Shown: piece by piece, positions 8,763 to 16,648 of the stretch
Layout of the letters: every line of letters begins with the position of its first letter
Position numbering within the stretch: the first letter of the stretch is position 1
Origin: an uncultured Bacilli bacterium
Lineage (GTDB): Bacteria; Bacillota_I; Bacilli_A; RF39; UBA660
NCBI GenBank assembly: GCA_934100165.1
Contig: CAKOPN010000004.1
Location: forward strand, 124,001 to 188,000
Reading direction: 5' to 3'
DNA length: 64,000 bases
The notes under the pieces: model-generated
Database searches by the model: none
Told to the model about the DNA's origin: nothing
Seen by the model: the letters and a program-made list of their open reading frames with translations, nothing else
Position numbers and translations under genes: made by a program

Positions 8763-9332
8763 TTATTTAGTTTCTTCTTTTTTAGTTTTTTTAGTAGCTG
8801 CTTTTTTAGGTTTAGCTTCTTCTTTTACTTCTTCTTTTTCAGCTTTTTTCTTTGCAGCTGGTTTCTTTACTTCTTTAGTTTCTTCTTTTTTTGTTTCTTT
8901 TTTAGTTTCTTTCTTTTCTTCTTCTTTTAGTACTAGAACTTCTTTAACTTCTTCTTTTTTAAGAGGAGATACTTTTCCTTCTAATCCTAATTTTGCTTGT
9001 TTTACAAGTTCGCTGAATGCTTTTGGATCACTAATAGCGATTTCTGATAACATCTTTCTGTTAACTTCTACACCAGCTTTGTTTAGTCCTTCAATAAATC
9101 TTGAATAACTAATTTCGTTTTCTCTACATGCTGCATTGATTCTTGTAATCCATAGACTTCTGAAATCTCTTTTCTTTTGACGTCTATCTCTAAATGCATA
9201 TTGTCCAGAATGCATTAGTTGTTCTTTTGCAGATTTGTATAATCTATGCTTACTTCCAAAGTAACCTTTAGCAGCTTTTAATACTTTTTTATGACGTGCT
9301 TTTGTTGTTACACTATTTTTAACTCTTGTCAT
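8763..9332 (-). CDS. rplT: Ribosomal protein L20 with long Lys/Glu C-terminal tail
   Basis: Residues 1-118 are a complete L20 (MTRVKNSVTTKARHKKVLK, GYFGSKHRLYKSAKEQLMHS, AFRDRRQKKRDFRSLWITR). L20 binds 23S rRNA early in assembly and, in Firmicutes and gammaproteobacteria, represses its own operon. Normal length is about 118; here about 70 further residues follow, made almost only of K, E, A and T and probably disordered. It is the last gene of infC-rpmI-rplT, 19 bases after rpmI. The tail is one of three similar ones in this window (also S2 and PNPase). Confidence 0.96.
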   Translation of the reverse strand: MTRVKNSVTTKARHKKVLKAAKGYFGSKHRLYKSAKEQLMHSGQYAFRDRRQKKRDFRSLWITRINAACRENEISYSRFIEGLNKAGVEVNRKMLSEIAISDPKAFSELVKQAKLGLEGKVSPLKKEEVKEVLVLKEEEKKETKKETKKEETKEVKKPAAKKKAEKEEVKEEAKPKKAATKKTKKEETK

Positions 9333-9351
9333 CTCTAATTCCTCCTACTTA

Positions 9352-9540
9352 TTATATTAAATTCTTTAATCTCTTTATATCAGATTTACTTACTGAAGCG
9401 CTTTTTCTCTTTCCTCTGTTTACAGCGCCACTTTTCTTTCCTGTTTTATGGTTTAATCCTGTTTGGCGTAAAGTAACTGTTCCGCTCTTTCTAACTTTTA
9501 GAACTTTACTTAGACCACTATGTTTTTTAACTTTTGTCAT
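9352..9540 (-). CDS. rpmI: Ribosomal protein L35
   Basis: The 62-residue product carries the L35 pattern: MTKVKKHSGLSKVLKVRKSG at the start, LNHKTGKKS in the middle and a basic C-terminus ending KRLKNLI. It is a small structural protein of the large ribosomal subunit. It lies 12 bases after infC and 19 before rplT, the standard operon order, with a good AGGAGGAATAT ribosome site. Confidence 0.95.
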   Translation of the reverse strand: MTKVKKHSGLSKVLKVRKSGTVTLRQTGLNHKTGKKSGAVNRGKRKSASVSKSDIKRLKNLI

Positions 9541-9552
9541 ATCATATTCCTC

Positions 9553-10083
9553 CTACTTTACTTTTTTTGGCATCAATAACATAATCATATTTTTTCCATC
9601 AAGTTTAGCGTCTTGCTCAATATCTGAAATATCAGATAATCTTTCAGCAAATTTTCTTAAGACTTCTTTACCTAAATCAGTATGAGCAAGCTGTCTTCCT
9701 CTGAAACGAATAGTAACTTTTATTTTGTCACCTTTTTCTAGATATTTAGTAACTTGTTTAATTTTTGTTTCAAAATCTCCAACATCTATTGATGGTGATA
9801 ACCTGAACTCTTTAAGTTCTTGTAAAGTTGCTCTTTGTTTCTTTAATGCAGCTTTTTCTTTTTTGCTTTTTTCATACTTATACTTATTGTAATCCATTAG
9901 CTTACATACTGGTGGAGTACCATTTGGTCCGATTAAAACCAAATCTAGTCCAGCATAATTTGCAAGTGTAAGTGCATCTTTGATTGTCTTTACACCTGTT
10001 TGCTCTCCATTTGGACCTATAACTAAAACTTGTGGAACTTTAATTTGTTCATTTATTAACAAATTATTTTTTGAGTTTGCTAT
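9553..10083 (-). CDS. infC: Translation initiation factor IF-3, apparent ATA start codon
   Basis: The 176-residue protein has the IF-3 N-terminal domain (LINEQIKVPQVLVIGPNGEQ, ALTLANYAGLDLVLI, PPVCKLMDYNKYKYEK) and C-terminal domain (EFRLSPSIDVGDFETKI, GDKIKVTIRFRGRQLAH). IF-3 checks start-codon choice on the 30S subunit. No ATG lies near the conserved N-terminus. GGAGGTG (10090-10096) is followed six bases later by ATA at 10083, which begins the sequence IANSKNNLLINEQ. The TTG at 10098 overlaps the ribosome site itself and is unlikely. IF-3 genes in Escherichia and Bacillus use AUU, which IF-3 discriminates against, giving self-control. An ATA here would work in the same way. Confidence 0.95.
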   Translation of the reverse strand: MANSKNNLLINEQIKVPQVLVIGPNGEQTGVKTIKDALTLANYAGLDLVLIGPNGTPPVCKLMDYNKYKYEKSKKEKAALKKQRATLQELKEFRLSPSIDVGDFETKIKQVTKYLEKGDKIKVTIRFRGRQLAHTDLGKEVLRKFAERLSDISDIEQDAKLDGKNMIMLLMPKKVK

Positions 10084-10233
10084 ACAAAACACCTCCAATA
10101 ATATAAAAAAGTGGATATAATATATCCACTTTATAATTACAATAACATAGACAAATAAGTCTTTATTGGCATTATACCCAAAGCTATTCGCAATCAGGTG
10201 GATGTGGATACATCTCTTTCCTTTTTTATTACA
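10084..10233 (-). promoter_or_regulatory. infC operon leader with attenuator (L20-leader-like)
   Basis: About 150 bases separate the predicted transcription start from the infC ribosome site. Near the end lies an intrinsic terminator, stem GTGGATATA/TATATCCAC (10109-10132) followed by TTTTTTTATATT. Further upstream the RNA contains TATCCAC (10210-10204), which can pair with the GTGGATA 5' arm of the terminator, so the two structures exclude each other. Bacillus subtilis infC-rpmI-rplT is controlled by L20 through a terminator in just this position (Rfam L20 leader). The match here is by position and logic; I could not score the covariance model. Confidence 0.75.
10104..10134 (-). terminator. 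Attenuator hairpin in the infC leader
   Basis: Nine-pair stem GTGGATATA/TATATCCAC with A-T extensions, followed on the minus strand by TTTTTTTA, ending eight bases before the infC ribosome site. It is the terminator half of the leader described at 10084-10233. Confidence 0.85.
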
Positions 10234-10239
10234 GTTGCT

Positions 10240-10268
10240 ATCTTAATATATATTTGCTTATTTGTCAA
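10240..10268 (-). promoter_or_regulatory. Sigma-A type promoter of the infC operon
   Basis: The minus strand has TTGACA (10268-10263), a spacer of 17 and TAAGAT (10245-10240). Both boxes are close to consensus and the position fits a 150-base regulated leader. Confidence 0.8.
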
Positions 10269-10292
10269 GGATTATTTAGTTTTTTTAACATT

Positions 10293-11552
10293 CTATGCTC
10301 TAAATGTTAACGTACCACCAAATTCTTTCAAAGTTGCATCATTTACAGCATCAAACCTATATCCATATTTCTGCCCAGTTTCATATCCTGTTGAAAATCT
10401 TCTTGAATCACTACAATCCATTCTTTCCAAGTTTCCGTCATATGTATCCAATATCAATAAATCAGTTGCCTTTAAATCTTCAGCACTTGTTACACTGCTT
10501 TTCATTCCTACTACAGTTACCCAGTGTCTTTTACCTTTTGCTTGTTGATTTACGTTTATTGATACTGGAATCCCAGATTTCAAATAGTAATACATCTGCT
10601 CTAAAACTGTCTGTTCATTGTCATCTGTATACTCTTTGTTAAACCTACCATGGAAACTATACTTACCAATAGCAGCATTTCCATTTGGAGAAACTTTTCC
10701 TGTTAACAAATCATAAGCATAAAGCTTTGAAACTAATAAACATTCATTGCCCATAGCACGGCACTTTGTCTGTGTCAAACCATGACTTTGGATATAATCT
10801 GCATATTTTGCTACACTTAGCTTTGTATCTACTACACTATATTCCCCATAATTTAGCATATTACCACTTTTACCTTGATACATTGATGATTTTAAGTAGT
10901 ACTCTTTTTGACCTTTATAATTACTACCTGTCATGCTAGTTGTGGTTACTAAAGTTTCGCCAGTGGTACTTGCTGCTTCTGTACTTACTAATAAGTCAGA
11001 ATAAGTAATACTTCCATTTAAGGCAATTATATCGTTAACCTTAGTGTCTATATCTTGTTTTAATGTTTCAAGTTCAGTCTCGAGTGTGCTTACCTCTTCC
11101 TCTAATGCACTAATTTCTTTTTTCCAAGAATCGTAAGCTGGATTCGTTTTTGTACCACCTAACCCATTAGGAATGGTTGGCTTGATATTCTCACTTTTCT
11201 TACTTGCTAATTGCTGTTCTTTACTTTCTAAAAGTTCATCCTTTTCTTTTAAAGATGATAACATAGCAAATAACTCATTGATACACTTATTACATACATT
11301 CACTAATCCTGAGGCAATGTTTTCATTTAATACTTTTGCATAATTTAAAAGAGAAGGAATGCTTGAAGAAGCAAGAGCAGTATACCCAAGCTCTTTCCAT
11401 AAAGAGGTCTCTACTTGAGAAGAAAGCCTTCCATATGCATTTACAGCATTTTCAACACTACTTTTTAAAGAATTTGCACTTTCTATAATTGATGATGCTG
11501 AAGATAGCTTCTCATAATAATTTTTATAAGGATCAATAAAATACTTAGACAT
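10293..11552 (-). CDS. LXG-like helical protein with C39-like cysteine peptidase domain (module 2 effector)
   Basis: The 419-residue protein has no signal peptide. Residues 1-120 are helical and resemble the WXG/LXG export domains of type VII secretion substrates; residues 145-180 are coiled coil. Residues about 215-419 form a papain-like domain of C39 type: a Cys in MGNECLLVSKLYAYDL (C271), a His in KRHWVTVVGM (H343) and an Asp in LLILDTYDG (D369), in the usual order. It would cut peptides outside the cell if exported. It is the last gene of module 2, 14 bases after a WXG100-like gene, with AAGGAGG upstream. The matching gene of module 1 has a hydrolase domain instead. No immunity gene follows; the next element is the infC leader. 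The enzyme class is likely and the export route is inferred. Confidence 0.75.
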   Translation of the reverse strand: MSKYFIDPYKNYYEKLSSASSIIESANSLKSSVENAVNAYGRLSSQVETSLWKELGYTALASSSIPSLLNYAKVLNENIASGLVNVCNKCINELFAMLSSLKEKDELLESKEQQLASKKSENIKPTIPNGLGGTKTNPAYDSWKKEISALEEEVSTLETELETLKQDIDTKVNDIIALNGSITYSDLLVSTEAASTTGETLVTTTSMTGSNYKGQKEYYLKSSMYQGKSGNMLNYGEYSVVDTKLSVAKYADYIQSHGLTQTKCRAMGNECLLVSKLYAYDLLTGKVSPNGNAAIGKYSFHGRFNKEYTDDNEQTVLEQMYYYLKSGIPVSINVNQQAKGKRHWVTVVGMKSSVTSAEDLKATDLLILDTYDGNLERMDCSDSRRFSTGYETGQKYGYRFDAVNDATLKEFGGTLTFRA

Positions 11553-11566
11553 TTTTATTTTCCTCC

Positions 11567-11899
11567 TTAGTTAACTTCTAAATTACTCTTTTCATTGTCA
11601 ACAACGGATCCAATATATTTTTCTTCCTTTTCATAATTATCTAATGTTGTTTGTAAAAACTTTATATATAAGTCTAATTGTTCAATTATCTTAGGATATT
11701 CTTGTGACATTACTTTATAGTTATTGTAAACTTGTTCTTGAACAACACTCTTCCACACATTGCTGCTTCCATCAAAAGTTTTCAAATTATTGTCAATGTC
11801 TTTAAATATCTCATCAACTTCATTACGTTTTTTTTCTAAAGACTCTATCATTTTGTGAAAGTCTTCTGAAATAATTTTTACTTTACTGTCTGTATTCAT
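11567..11899 (-). CDS. WXG100-like small helical protein (module 2, second)
   Basis: The 110-residue, all-helical product fits the size and hairpin fold of WXG100 proteins. At the expected turn it has SNVWKSVVQEQVY, so the tryptophan is present but the glycine is replaced. LXG effectors of Firmicutes need two small helical partners (Lap1 and Lap2) for export, and such a partner pair is what this gene and its upstream neighbour look like. It overlaps that neighbour by 17 bases, so the two are translated together, and precedes the C39-like effector by 14 bases. AAGGAGGT lies upstream. Family assignment rests on length, fold and context. Confidence 0.7.
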   Translation of the reverse strand: MNTDSKVKIISEDFHKMIESLEKKRNEVDEIFKDIDNNLKTFDGSSNVWKSVVQEQVYNNYKVMSQEYPKIIEQLDLYIKFLQTTLDNYEKEEKYIGSVVDNEKSNLEVN

Positions 11900-12200
11900 C
11901 TTGGAAGCCTACCTCCTTAACATTTCTTTCCCACTCAGTATCTTTTCCTTGATAAGTTTCACCGATATGTTTAATTAGCTTACTTAAGTTATACATTTCA
12001 TTTAAATTCATTTTTTTTATATTATCAATATAATTAGTAGATACTGTAATGAAGTTTTCACTGTCAATTCCAGACCAACAGCTTCTTGAAGCTTCAATAA
12101 CTTCTTTTATCTCATCAAACTTTGCATTTAGCATCTCTGTTTCATTTTCAAGGTACTTTCCCATATTTTGAATTTCATTATAATTTGCAATAAGTTTCAT
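11883..12200 (-). CDS. WXG100-family protein (module 2, first)
   Basis: The 105-residue helical hairpin has SRSCWSGIDSENF at the turn, a proper W-x-G motif, followed by the second helix with ITVSTNYIDNIKKM. WXG100 proteins form dimers and travel through the type VII machine alone or with larger partners. The ribosome site AAGGAG is clear. It lies 12 bases after the Ser/Gly-linker gene and overlaps the next WXG100-like gene by 17 bases, the same arrangement as in module 1 (14813-15124). Probably the Lap-type partner of the C39-like effector. Confidence 0.8.
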   Translation of the reverse strand: MKLIANYNEIQNMGKYLENETEMLNAKFDEIKEVIEASRSCWSGIDSENFITVSTNYIDNIKKMNLNEMYNLSKLIKHIGETYQGKDTEWERNVKEVGFQDEYRQ

Positions 12201-12212
12201 AATTTCTTCTCC

Positions 12213-13145
12213 TTACGCCGTTTGTGTATTCTTTTTAGTTCCAGCAATATAATCTTCTACAGAAGTTTTTCCTTCTTCTGCTTTTTTATCAAGATAACTT
12301 CTAAATGACATTACATCACTTTCTTTTAAATTGTATTTTGAAATTTCATTACCATCATAAAGTGCTAATAATGATTTTTTATATATTTCACTATTTTTAT
12401 CATTTAAAATTAGCTCACTTACTTTAACGTTATTTTCTTTAGCTACACTATTTAAATATTCTTTTGCTACAAGGATGCTATCTTCCTTAAGTTTTGACAA
12501 AATTGCTCCATCGTTGTTAAGGATTTTTTCTAATAAATCTTTTTGAATAGTATATGAATTATCAGATGCTGCATCAGATAAATTATCAGATGTATCTCCA
12601 TAAAATTTCTTTAGTAACTTAAGTAATAAGCCTGATTTACTTGGATCTAGGAATAACTCACTTAATGATGCATCTCCTTTGTTTATTTCAACGAAAGATA
12701 AAAATTCTGTTTCTTTAGGGCTATCCATTTCTGTAATAGACTTATTTATTTGTTCATCGTTTACTTGGGTTCCCTTATTAACATTGTCTGTTGACACGTT
12801 ACTTCCTTGTGCACTTCCGCCGCTTGAACCAGTATATCTGCCATAATAACTTCCACCGCTGCTAGAACTACTAGCTAGATTAAGAAGGTTTTGTTCCATT
12901 GCTTGTATATCTTCAATGTGACTTATTAGTCTTGAATCTATCATTTCATTTGCTGCCATTAAGCTTTGAATTTGTTTTGAAATCTTGGAAAGTCCCTCAC
13001 TAAAGAAACCAAGTTCTTCTAGTACCGAAAAACTTCCTGTAACAATTGGTAACATTGCTTCAAGAGTAGTACTTGTTTCCTTAATTATACTTGATGTTGC
13101 ATATATTTCTTCACTATTTATCTCTATTTCACCATTAGTTGCCAT
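12213..13145 (-). CDS. WXG-like helical protein with Ser/Gly linker and repeat domain (module 2, leading gene)
   Basis: The 310-residue protein starts at ATG 13145, six bases after GGAGGG; the frame is open further up but overlaps the preceding gene and has no ribosome site there. Residues 1-95 are helical and WXG-like, without a signal peptide. Residues about 97-120 are a Ser/Gly-rich linker (SSSSSGGSYYGRYTGSSGGS). The C-terminal half is helical, with LLALYDGNEIS and VAKENNVKVSELIL. The module 1 protein at 15141-16547 carries matching pieces (LLNIYDGNNIS, VAKKNNTSSETIL), so the two are paralogues in spite of strong drift. Function is unknown; position suggests a structural or adaptor partner exported with the effector. 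Confidence 0.65.
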   Translation of the reverse strand: MATNGEIEINSEEIYATSSIIKETSTTLEAMLPIVTGSFSVLEELGFFSEGLSKISKQIQSLMAANEMIDSRLISHIEDIQAMEQNLLNLASSSSSGGSYYGRYTGSSGGSAQGSNVSTDNVNKGTQVNDEQINKSITEMDSPKETEFLSFVEINKGDASLSELFLDPSKSGLLLKLLKKFYGDTSDNLSDAASDNSYTIQKDLLEKILNNDGAILSKLKEDSILVAKEYLNSVAKENNVKVSELILNDKNSEIYKKSLLALYDGNEISKYNLKESDVMSFRSYLDKKAEEGKTSVEDYIAGTKKNTQTA

Positions 13146-13176
13146 AAACATCCCTCCAATAACTATTATCAAACTG

Positions 13177-13233
13177 ATTATATCAAAAAATAAAAAAAGA
13201 TGAAAGTAATTATATACAATTATTTCATCTTTT
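13177..13233 (-). terminator. Terminator between the two WXG modules, with a -10 box for module 2
   Basis: The minus strand reads AAAGATGAAA, a loop that can extend the stem with AATT/AATT, TTTCATCTTT, then a long T-rich stretch (13196-13233). It closes module 1. TATAAT follows at once (13182-13177), about 30 bases before the module 2 ribosome site, so a second promoter may start there; a good -35 box is not present. Confidence 0.75.
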
Positions 13234-13255
13234 AAAGTTAATATTAAACTTAAAT

Positions 13256-14503
13256 TTATGTTGTTCCTTTTACTTGTGAGAAGCACCAATCCATTATATC
13301 CCATTCTTTTCCATCATATTCATATTTGCCTTCATATACTTTATTTTGAATTCCATGTCCGCCTTCTTCGAATGATGTAAGTTTAAAGTTGCCATACTTT
13401 CCCATGTTTTTTTCTATATTAACAGCATTTGCGTATTCTACTGATCTATCAGTTACGCCATGGAATGCCCAAATTTTAGTAGTTGATAATTCTTCCCATA
13501 TATCTACACCTTTTTTAGTTCTTCCACTTATTGGTACAAAGGCTGAGAATGTGTCTGGATATCTTGAAACAACTTTGTATCCACCAATTGCACCATTACT
13601 ATGTCCACTTAATGATACTCGTTTAGGATCAGCATTATAAGCTTGAACAACTTTATTCGTTAATTCTACAACAGCATCTTCAAGTTTATTATTAGACCAT
13701 GTTCCATCTGGAGACTGTGGGCAAATAACAATTCCATTTACGTCTTTACCTTTGTTAAGCATCTTTGGAAGTGATTGCCTTAATACACCGTGACCAGCTT
13801 CACCACTTCCATGAAGATAAACATGAACAGGTAAATTGGTAACGTCTTTTCCATACTCTGGAATATAAATATAATACTCAAGGTTATAACCATTACTTGC
13901 TTTATAATACCTTTTTTCAAAAGTTCTTCCCGTAACGGGTTCAGTAACACTACTAGCAACAGAAGTAGCAAATGATGTTGTAAAGCTTAATGATGCATCC
14001 ATTCCTTTTAGTTTATTAAGTAATGTCTTAGCCTCAGCTTTTTTCGTTTCAAAAAGAGGTTGATTTGTCTTAAGTCTTGCTTCTGCTTCCTCTACTTTTT
14101 TATTATGTGCTTCAACTTCGTTTATTTCCGCTCTTGTTGCATCTTTTGAATAACTTTTTCTAGTTCCACTAATACTTAAATCAGCATCTATTTGTTGTTT
14201 AAGTGTTATAAGTTCATCTACTTTTGCTATGAGTGTTTTAGCACTATTTAATATCGCTTTCATATCACCTTGAAGTGATGAGCTTATTTGACTATAAACT
14301 TTATTTATACTATCAAACTTTGCTAATATAGTACTTTTGTTCTCACTATTATAGCAGTTAGCGAATGCATCTTTTGTGGCATTGCTAGCTTGAGTTAGAT
14401 TAGAAAGCTTATCAGTTATTTGACTAATTGTACTTTCCATTGCACCAAGAGATGGTTCTACTTTTTCTTTGAAAGTTAACAATTCTTGATCTATTTCTGC
14501 CAT
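13256..14503 (-). CDS. LXG-like helical protein with alpha/beta-hydrolase (esterase) domain (module 1 effector)
   Basis: The 415-residue protein has no signal peptide. Residues 1-170 are long helices and coiled coil, like an LXG export domain. Residues about 190-415 form an esterase-type alpha/beta hydrolase: oxyanion loop VYLHGSGEAGHG, nucleophile in LSGHSNGAIGG (S302), Asp in HGVTDRSV (D352) and His in EEGGHGIQ (H383), so the triad is complete. The closest general type is the polyhydroxybutyrate-depolymerase/feruloyl-esterase-like group; the substrate is not known. It is the last gene of module 1, 11 bases after a WXG100-like gene, with AGGAGG upstream and a terminator after. No immunity gene is seen, which argues for a digestive or surface role over an antibacterial toxin. 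Confidence 0.78.
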   Translation of the reverse strand: MAEIDQELLTFKEKVEPSLGAMESTISQITDKLSNLTQASNATKDAFANCYNSENKSTILAKFDSINKVYSQISSSLQGDMKAILNSAKTLIAKVDELITLKQQIDADLSISGTRKSYSKDATRAEINEVEAHNKKVEEAEARLKTNQPLFETKKAEAKTLLNKLKGMDASLSFTTSFATSVASSVTEPVTGRTFEKRYYKASNGYNLEYYIYIPEYGKDVTNLPVHVYLHGSGEAGHGVLRQSLPKMLNKGKDVNGIVICPQSPDGTWSNNKLEDAVVELTNKVVQAYNADPKRVSLSGHSNGAIGGYKVVSRYPDTFSAFVPISGRTKKGVDIWEELSTTKIWAFHGVTDRSVEYANAVNIEKNMGKYGNFKLTSFEEGGHGIQNKVYEGKYEYDGKEWDIMDWCFSQVKGTT

Positions 14504-14514
14504 AGTGTAACCTC

Positions 14515-14820
14515 CTATATTTGTTCATCTATTACTTTGTTTGTTGTGTTTTCATAATTTATATAGCTTGCATCAACGACATTTTGTAAAAAGTCAGCAT
14601 ATTCTTGTCCTGTTTCTTCTTTATCTTTAAATACGTTAGATAAGTTATTCATATCATTAAATACAGATTCAGATGCCATAGTATCCCAGTAGTCTTTTAA
14701 AAAGATTGTTTCTTTGTCTACTTTGTCAAATAAATTTTTAATCTTTGTATTTACACTTCTAAAGTCAGAAATTGCACTCGTAAGTTTTTGTGAATCTATA
14801 TACACAGAGTTATTATTCAT
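14515..14820 (-). CDS. WXG100-like small helical protein (module 1, second)
   Basis: The 101-residue product begins MNNNSVYIDSQKL at ATG 14820, eleven bases after AGGAG; a GTG at 14832 is too close to that site. It is a two-helix protein with DYWDTMASESVF at the turn, that is W without the glycine, just as in the equivalent module 2 gene. The overlap with the upstream WXG100 gene is eight bases. The effector gene follows 11 bases on. Best read as one of two Lap-type export partners. Confidence 0.7.
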   Translation of the reverse strand: MNNNSVYIDSQKLTSAISDFRSVNTKIKNLFDKVDKETIFLKDYWDTMASESVFNDMNNLSNVFKDKEETGQEYADFLQNVVDASYINYENTTNKVIDEQI

Positions 14821-15124
14821 TTTCCATCTCACTCCTATTCATGCGTTCTAAAAATTCATTATCTACAGTATTATGATTTAAAGCACTGCTTTTTAAGACA
14901 TCAGACTTTTCTTCTAATGCGATTACAATATCATCTAAAGATTCTATATACTGTTCTAATCTTATTGCAAAATTGTTACTATCTGCACCTTGCCAAGAAT
15001 CTTTAACATTTGAAAGCACTTTTCTTAATTCTTCTTGATATGATTTTAATTGTTCAGCATCCTGCATATATAAAAGACCAGTTTTATATACTTTTTGACA
15101 ATTTATTTTTATTATTCTTCCCAT
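14813..15124 (-). CDS. WXG100-family protein (module 1, first)
   Basis: The 103-residue product begins MGRIIKINCQKVY at ATG 15124, five bases after AAGGTGG. It has the WXG100 turn DSWQGADSNNF between two long helices. The order Ser/Gly-linker gene, WXG100 with true W-x-G, WXG100-like without the glycine, effector is the same as in module 2. It overlaps the following gene by eight bases. Confidence 0.8.
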   Translation of the reverse strand: MGRIIKINCQKVYKTGLLYMQDAEQLKSYQEELRKVLSNVKDSWQGADSNNFAIRLEQYIESLDDIVIALEEKSDVLKSSALNHNTVDNEFLERMNRSEMENE

Positions 15125-15140
15125 ATAAACCACCTTATCA

Positions 15141-16547
15141 TTATTTTAAAATACTTTCTAAAGCATTTGCTATATTTGCAGAACTTAATGAGTTTAGACT
15201 TTTAACGTAAGCAAGAGATCTTGAAATTTTTGTCATTTCTGTTTTTAAAGTCTCACTCTTATTTGCATCTGTTAAAATAGTTTCGCTAGATGTATTATTT
15301 TTCTTAGCTACTTCATCAATTATATTTCTAACAAGTGTTACTGTTGTTTCATTTTTATCTGAAATGTTATTTCCATCATATATATTTAAAAGGTCTTCTT
15401 GTACTGTTCCTGTTTTAATCATTTTATCAATCGTATTGTGTGCATCTTCAAAACTTGATACAACATCTTTTCCGCTCTTTTTTATAAATTCATTTATGCT
15501 TGTATTACTATTTTTTGCTAATGCTTCTGTGTAATTATATACAACACTTTTTGTAGTATCTGTTACAACTGATGTATCTGTGTACCAGTTTTGAAGAGTT
15601 AATTGTAATGTTTTTGGATCCATGCTTGAAATTACTTGCTTTATATCATTACTCAACCCTGTGATATTTGAAAGTTTCTCTTTTAATACATCGGCATATC
15701 TTTCATCTTGTAAATATACTTCAAGAGTTGCATTACCGGAAATTATAGAAGTTAAACCTTTTAAGAAAACATCATAATTAGCATAATTCATATTATTTAA
15801 TGCTTTTACAGCATCAGTGTTTATCTCTATGTTCTTATCATTATTGTTTACGCTTGATGATGCATTACTACTACTAGTTGCTCCGCCACCAGAATAGCCA
15901 CCACTACTTCTAGAAGATGAGTCACCTCTTGAACCACTAGAAGTACTGCTTGAAGATCCTTTACTACCACTGCTCCCACCAGAACTTCTTGCAGGGGTAT
16001 AACTATTTGTATCAGTTGATTCATTTTTAGTTTTTGCAGCTTCATCAACACTTACTTGCTCATTTTTAGCATTCTCAATGGTTGAAGATATTTTGTTCGC
16101 AAGTGTTGTAACTTGGCCAAGTGCATTTTTTAAACTCGGTATGTAGGCTGTTGCAACACCTTGACTAGTTAATGCTTCAAAAGCTGATTCAACATTTATT
16201 GATTCAATATTTTCTGATGCTATTTTTTGATTCCAAAATGAACAAGCATCATCTATTCCTGTTGGGTTTATTTCAAGTGTTGTGTCAGAAAGATTACTAG
16301 CAGTTGAATCTGTTACATTTTGACTATAATCCTGACCTGTTTGTGGTGCTGTATCCTCAGCAAAACTTTTTACTTGCTCTTCACTTGCTGCATACAATGA
16401 TGAGGATGATGCTGTTGTCTCATTTCCATCTTTATCTTTTAATGTTACTGTATCATTTTCTATTTTTTCTACTTTATATGCAGTATCAGAGTTTTCTTCC
16501 TTTCGAACTATGCTACCAACCTGTACATCTTTGGTATCTAAATTCAT
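15141..16547 (-). CDS. WXG-like helical protein with Ser/Gly linker and repeat domain (module 1, leading gene)
   Basis: The 468-residue protein has three parts. Residues 1-55 form a small beta domain (VQVGSIVRKEENS, VTLKDKDGNET) not present in the module 2 paralogue. Residues about 90-165 are helical and WXG-like. Residues 183-233 are almost only Ser, Gly and small residues. The rest is helical with LLNIYDGNNIS and VAKKNNTSSETIL, shared with the 12213-13145 protein. No signal peptide or anchor is visible. A good promoter (16583-16611) precedes it, so it opens the module 1 transcript. It has no recognised family; export with the WXG partners is inferred. Confidence 0.65.
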   Translation of the reverse strand: MNLDTKDVQVGSIVRKEENSDTAYKVEKIENDTVTLKDKDGNETTASSSSLYAASEEQVKSFAEDTAPQTGQDYSQNVTDSTASNLSDTTLEINPTGIDDACSFWNQKIASENIESINVESAFEALTSQGVATAYIPSLKNALGQVTTLANKISSTIENAKNEQVSVDEAAKTKNESTDTNSYTPARSSGGSSGSKGSSSSTSSGSRGDSSSRSSGGYSGGGATSSSNASSSVNNNDKNIEINTDAVKALNNMNYANYDVFLKGLTSIISGNATLEVYLQDERYADVLKEKLSNITGLSNDIKQVISSMDPKTLQLTLQNWYTDTSVVTDTTKSVVYNYTEALAKNSNTSINEFIKKSGKDVVSSFEDAHNTIDKMIKTGTVQEDLLNIYDGNNISDKNETTVTLVRNIIDEVAKKNNTSSETILTDANKSETLKTEMTKISRSLAYVKSLNSLSSANIANALESILK

Positions 16548-16582
16548 ACTATCACCCTTTTTCCATTTCTATATCTATAGCA

Positions 16583-16611
16583 AATATAACATATATTCAC
16601 CTTTTTATCAA
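16583..16611 (-). promoter_or_regulatory. Promoter of WXG module 1
   Basis: TTGATA (16611-16606), spacer of 17, TATATT (16588-16583) on the minus strand, about 35 bases before the ATG of the leading gene. The T-run of the upstream terminator directly precedes it. Confidence 0.7.
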
Positions 16612-16648
16612 TAAAAAAAACTGACCACAAAATAGTGTAAAGTCAGTT
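16612..16648 (-). terminator. Terminator of the gpr-spoIIP unit
   Basis: Stem AACTGAC/GTCAGTT with a 16-base loop, followed on the minus strand by TTTTTTTT. The stop codon of the small membrane protein gene lies inside the stem. Confidence 0.85.

Noticed and set aside
10198..10642. Plus-strand open frames across the infC leader and the C39-like gene
   Set aside because: They are antisense to supported features, lack ribosome sites and give no recognisable protein.
13146..13304. A 53-residue hydrophobic N-terminal extension (apparent signal peptide) on the module 2 leading protein
   Set aside because: The extension crosses a terminator and promoter and overlaps the upstream effector gene; GGAGGG precedes the ATG at 13145.
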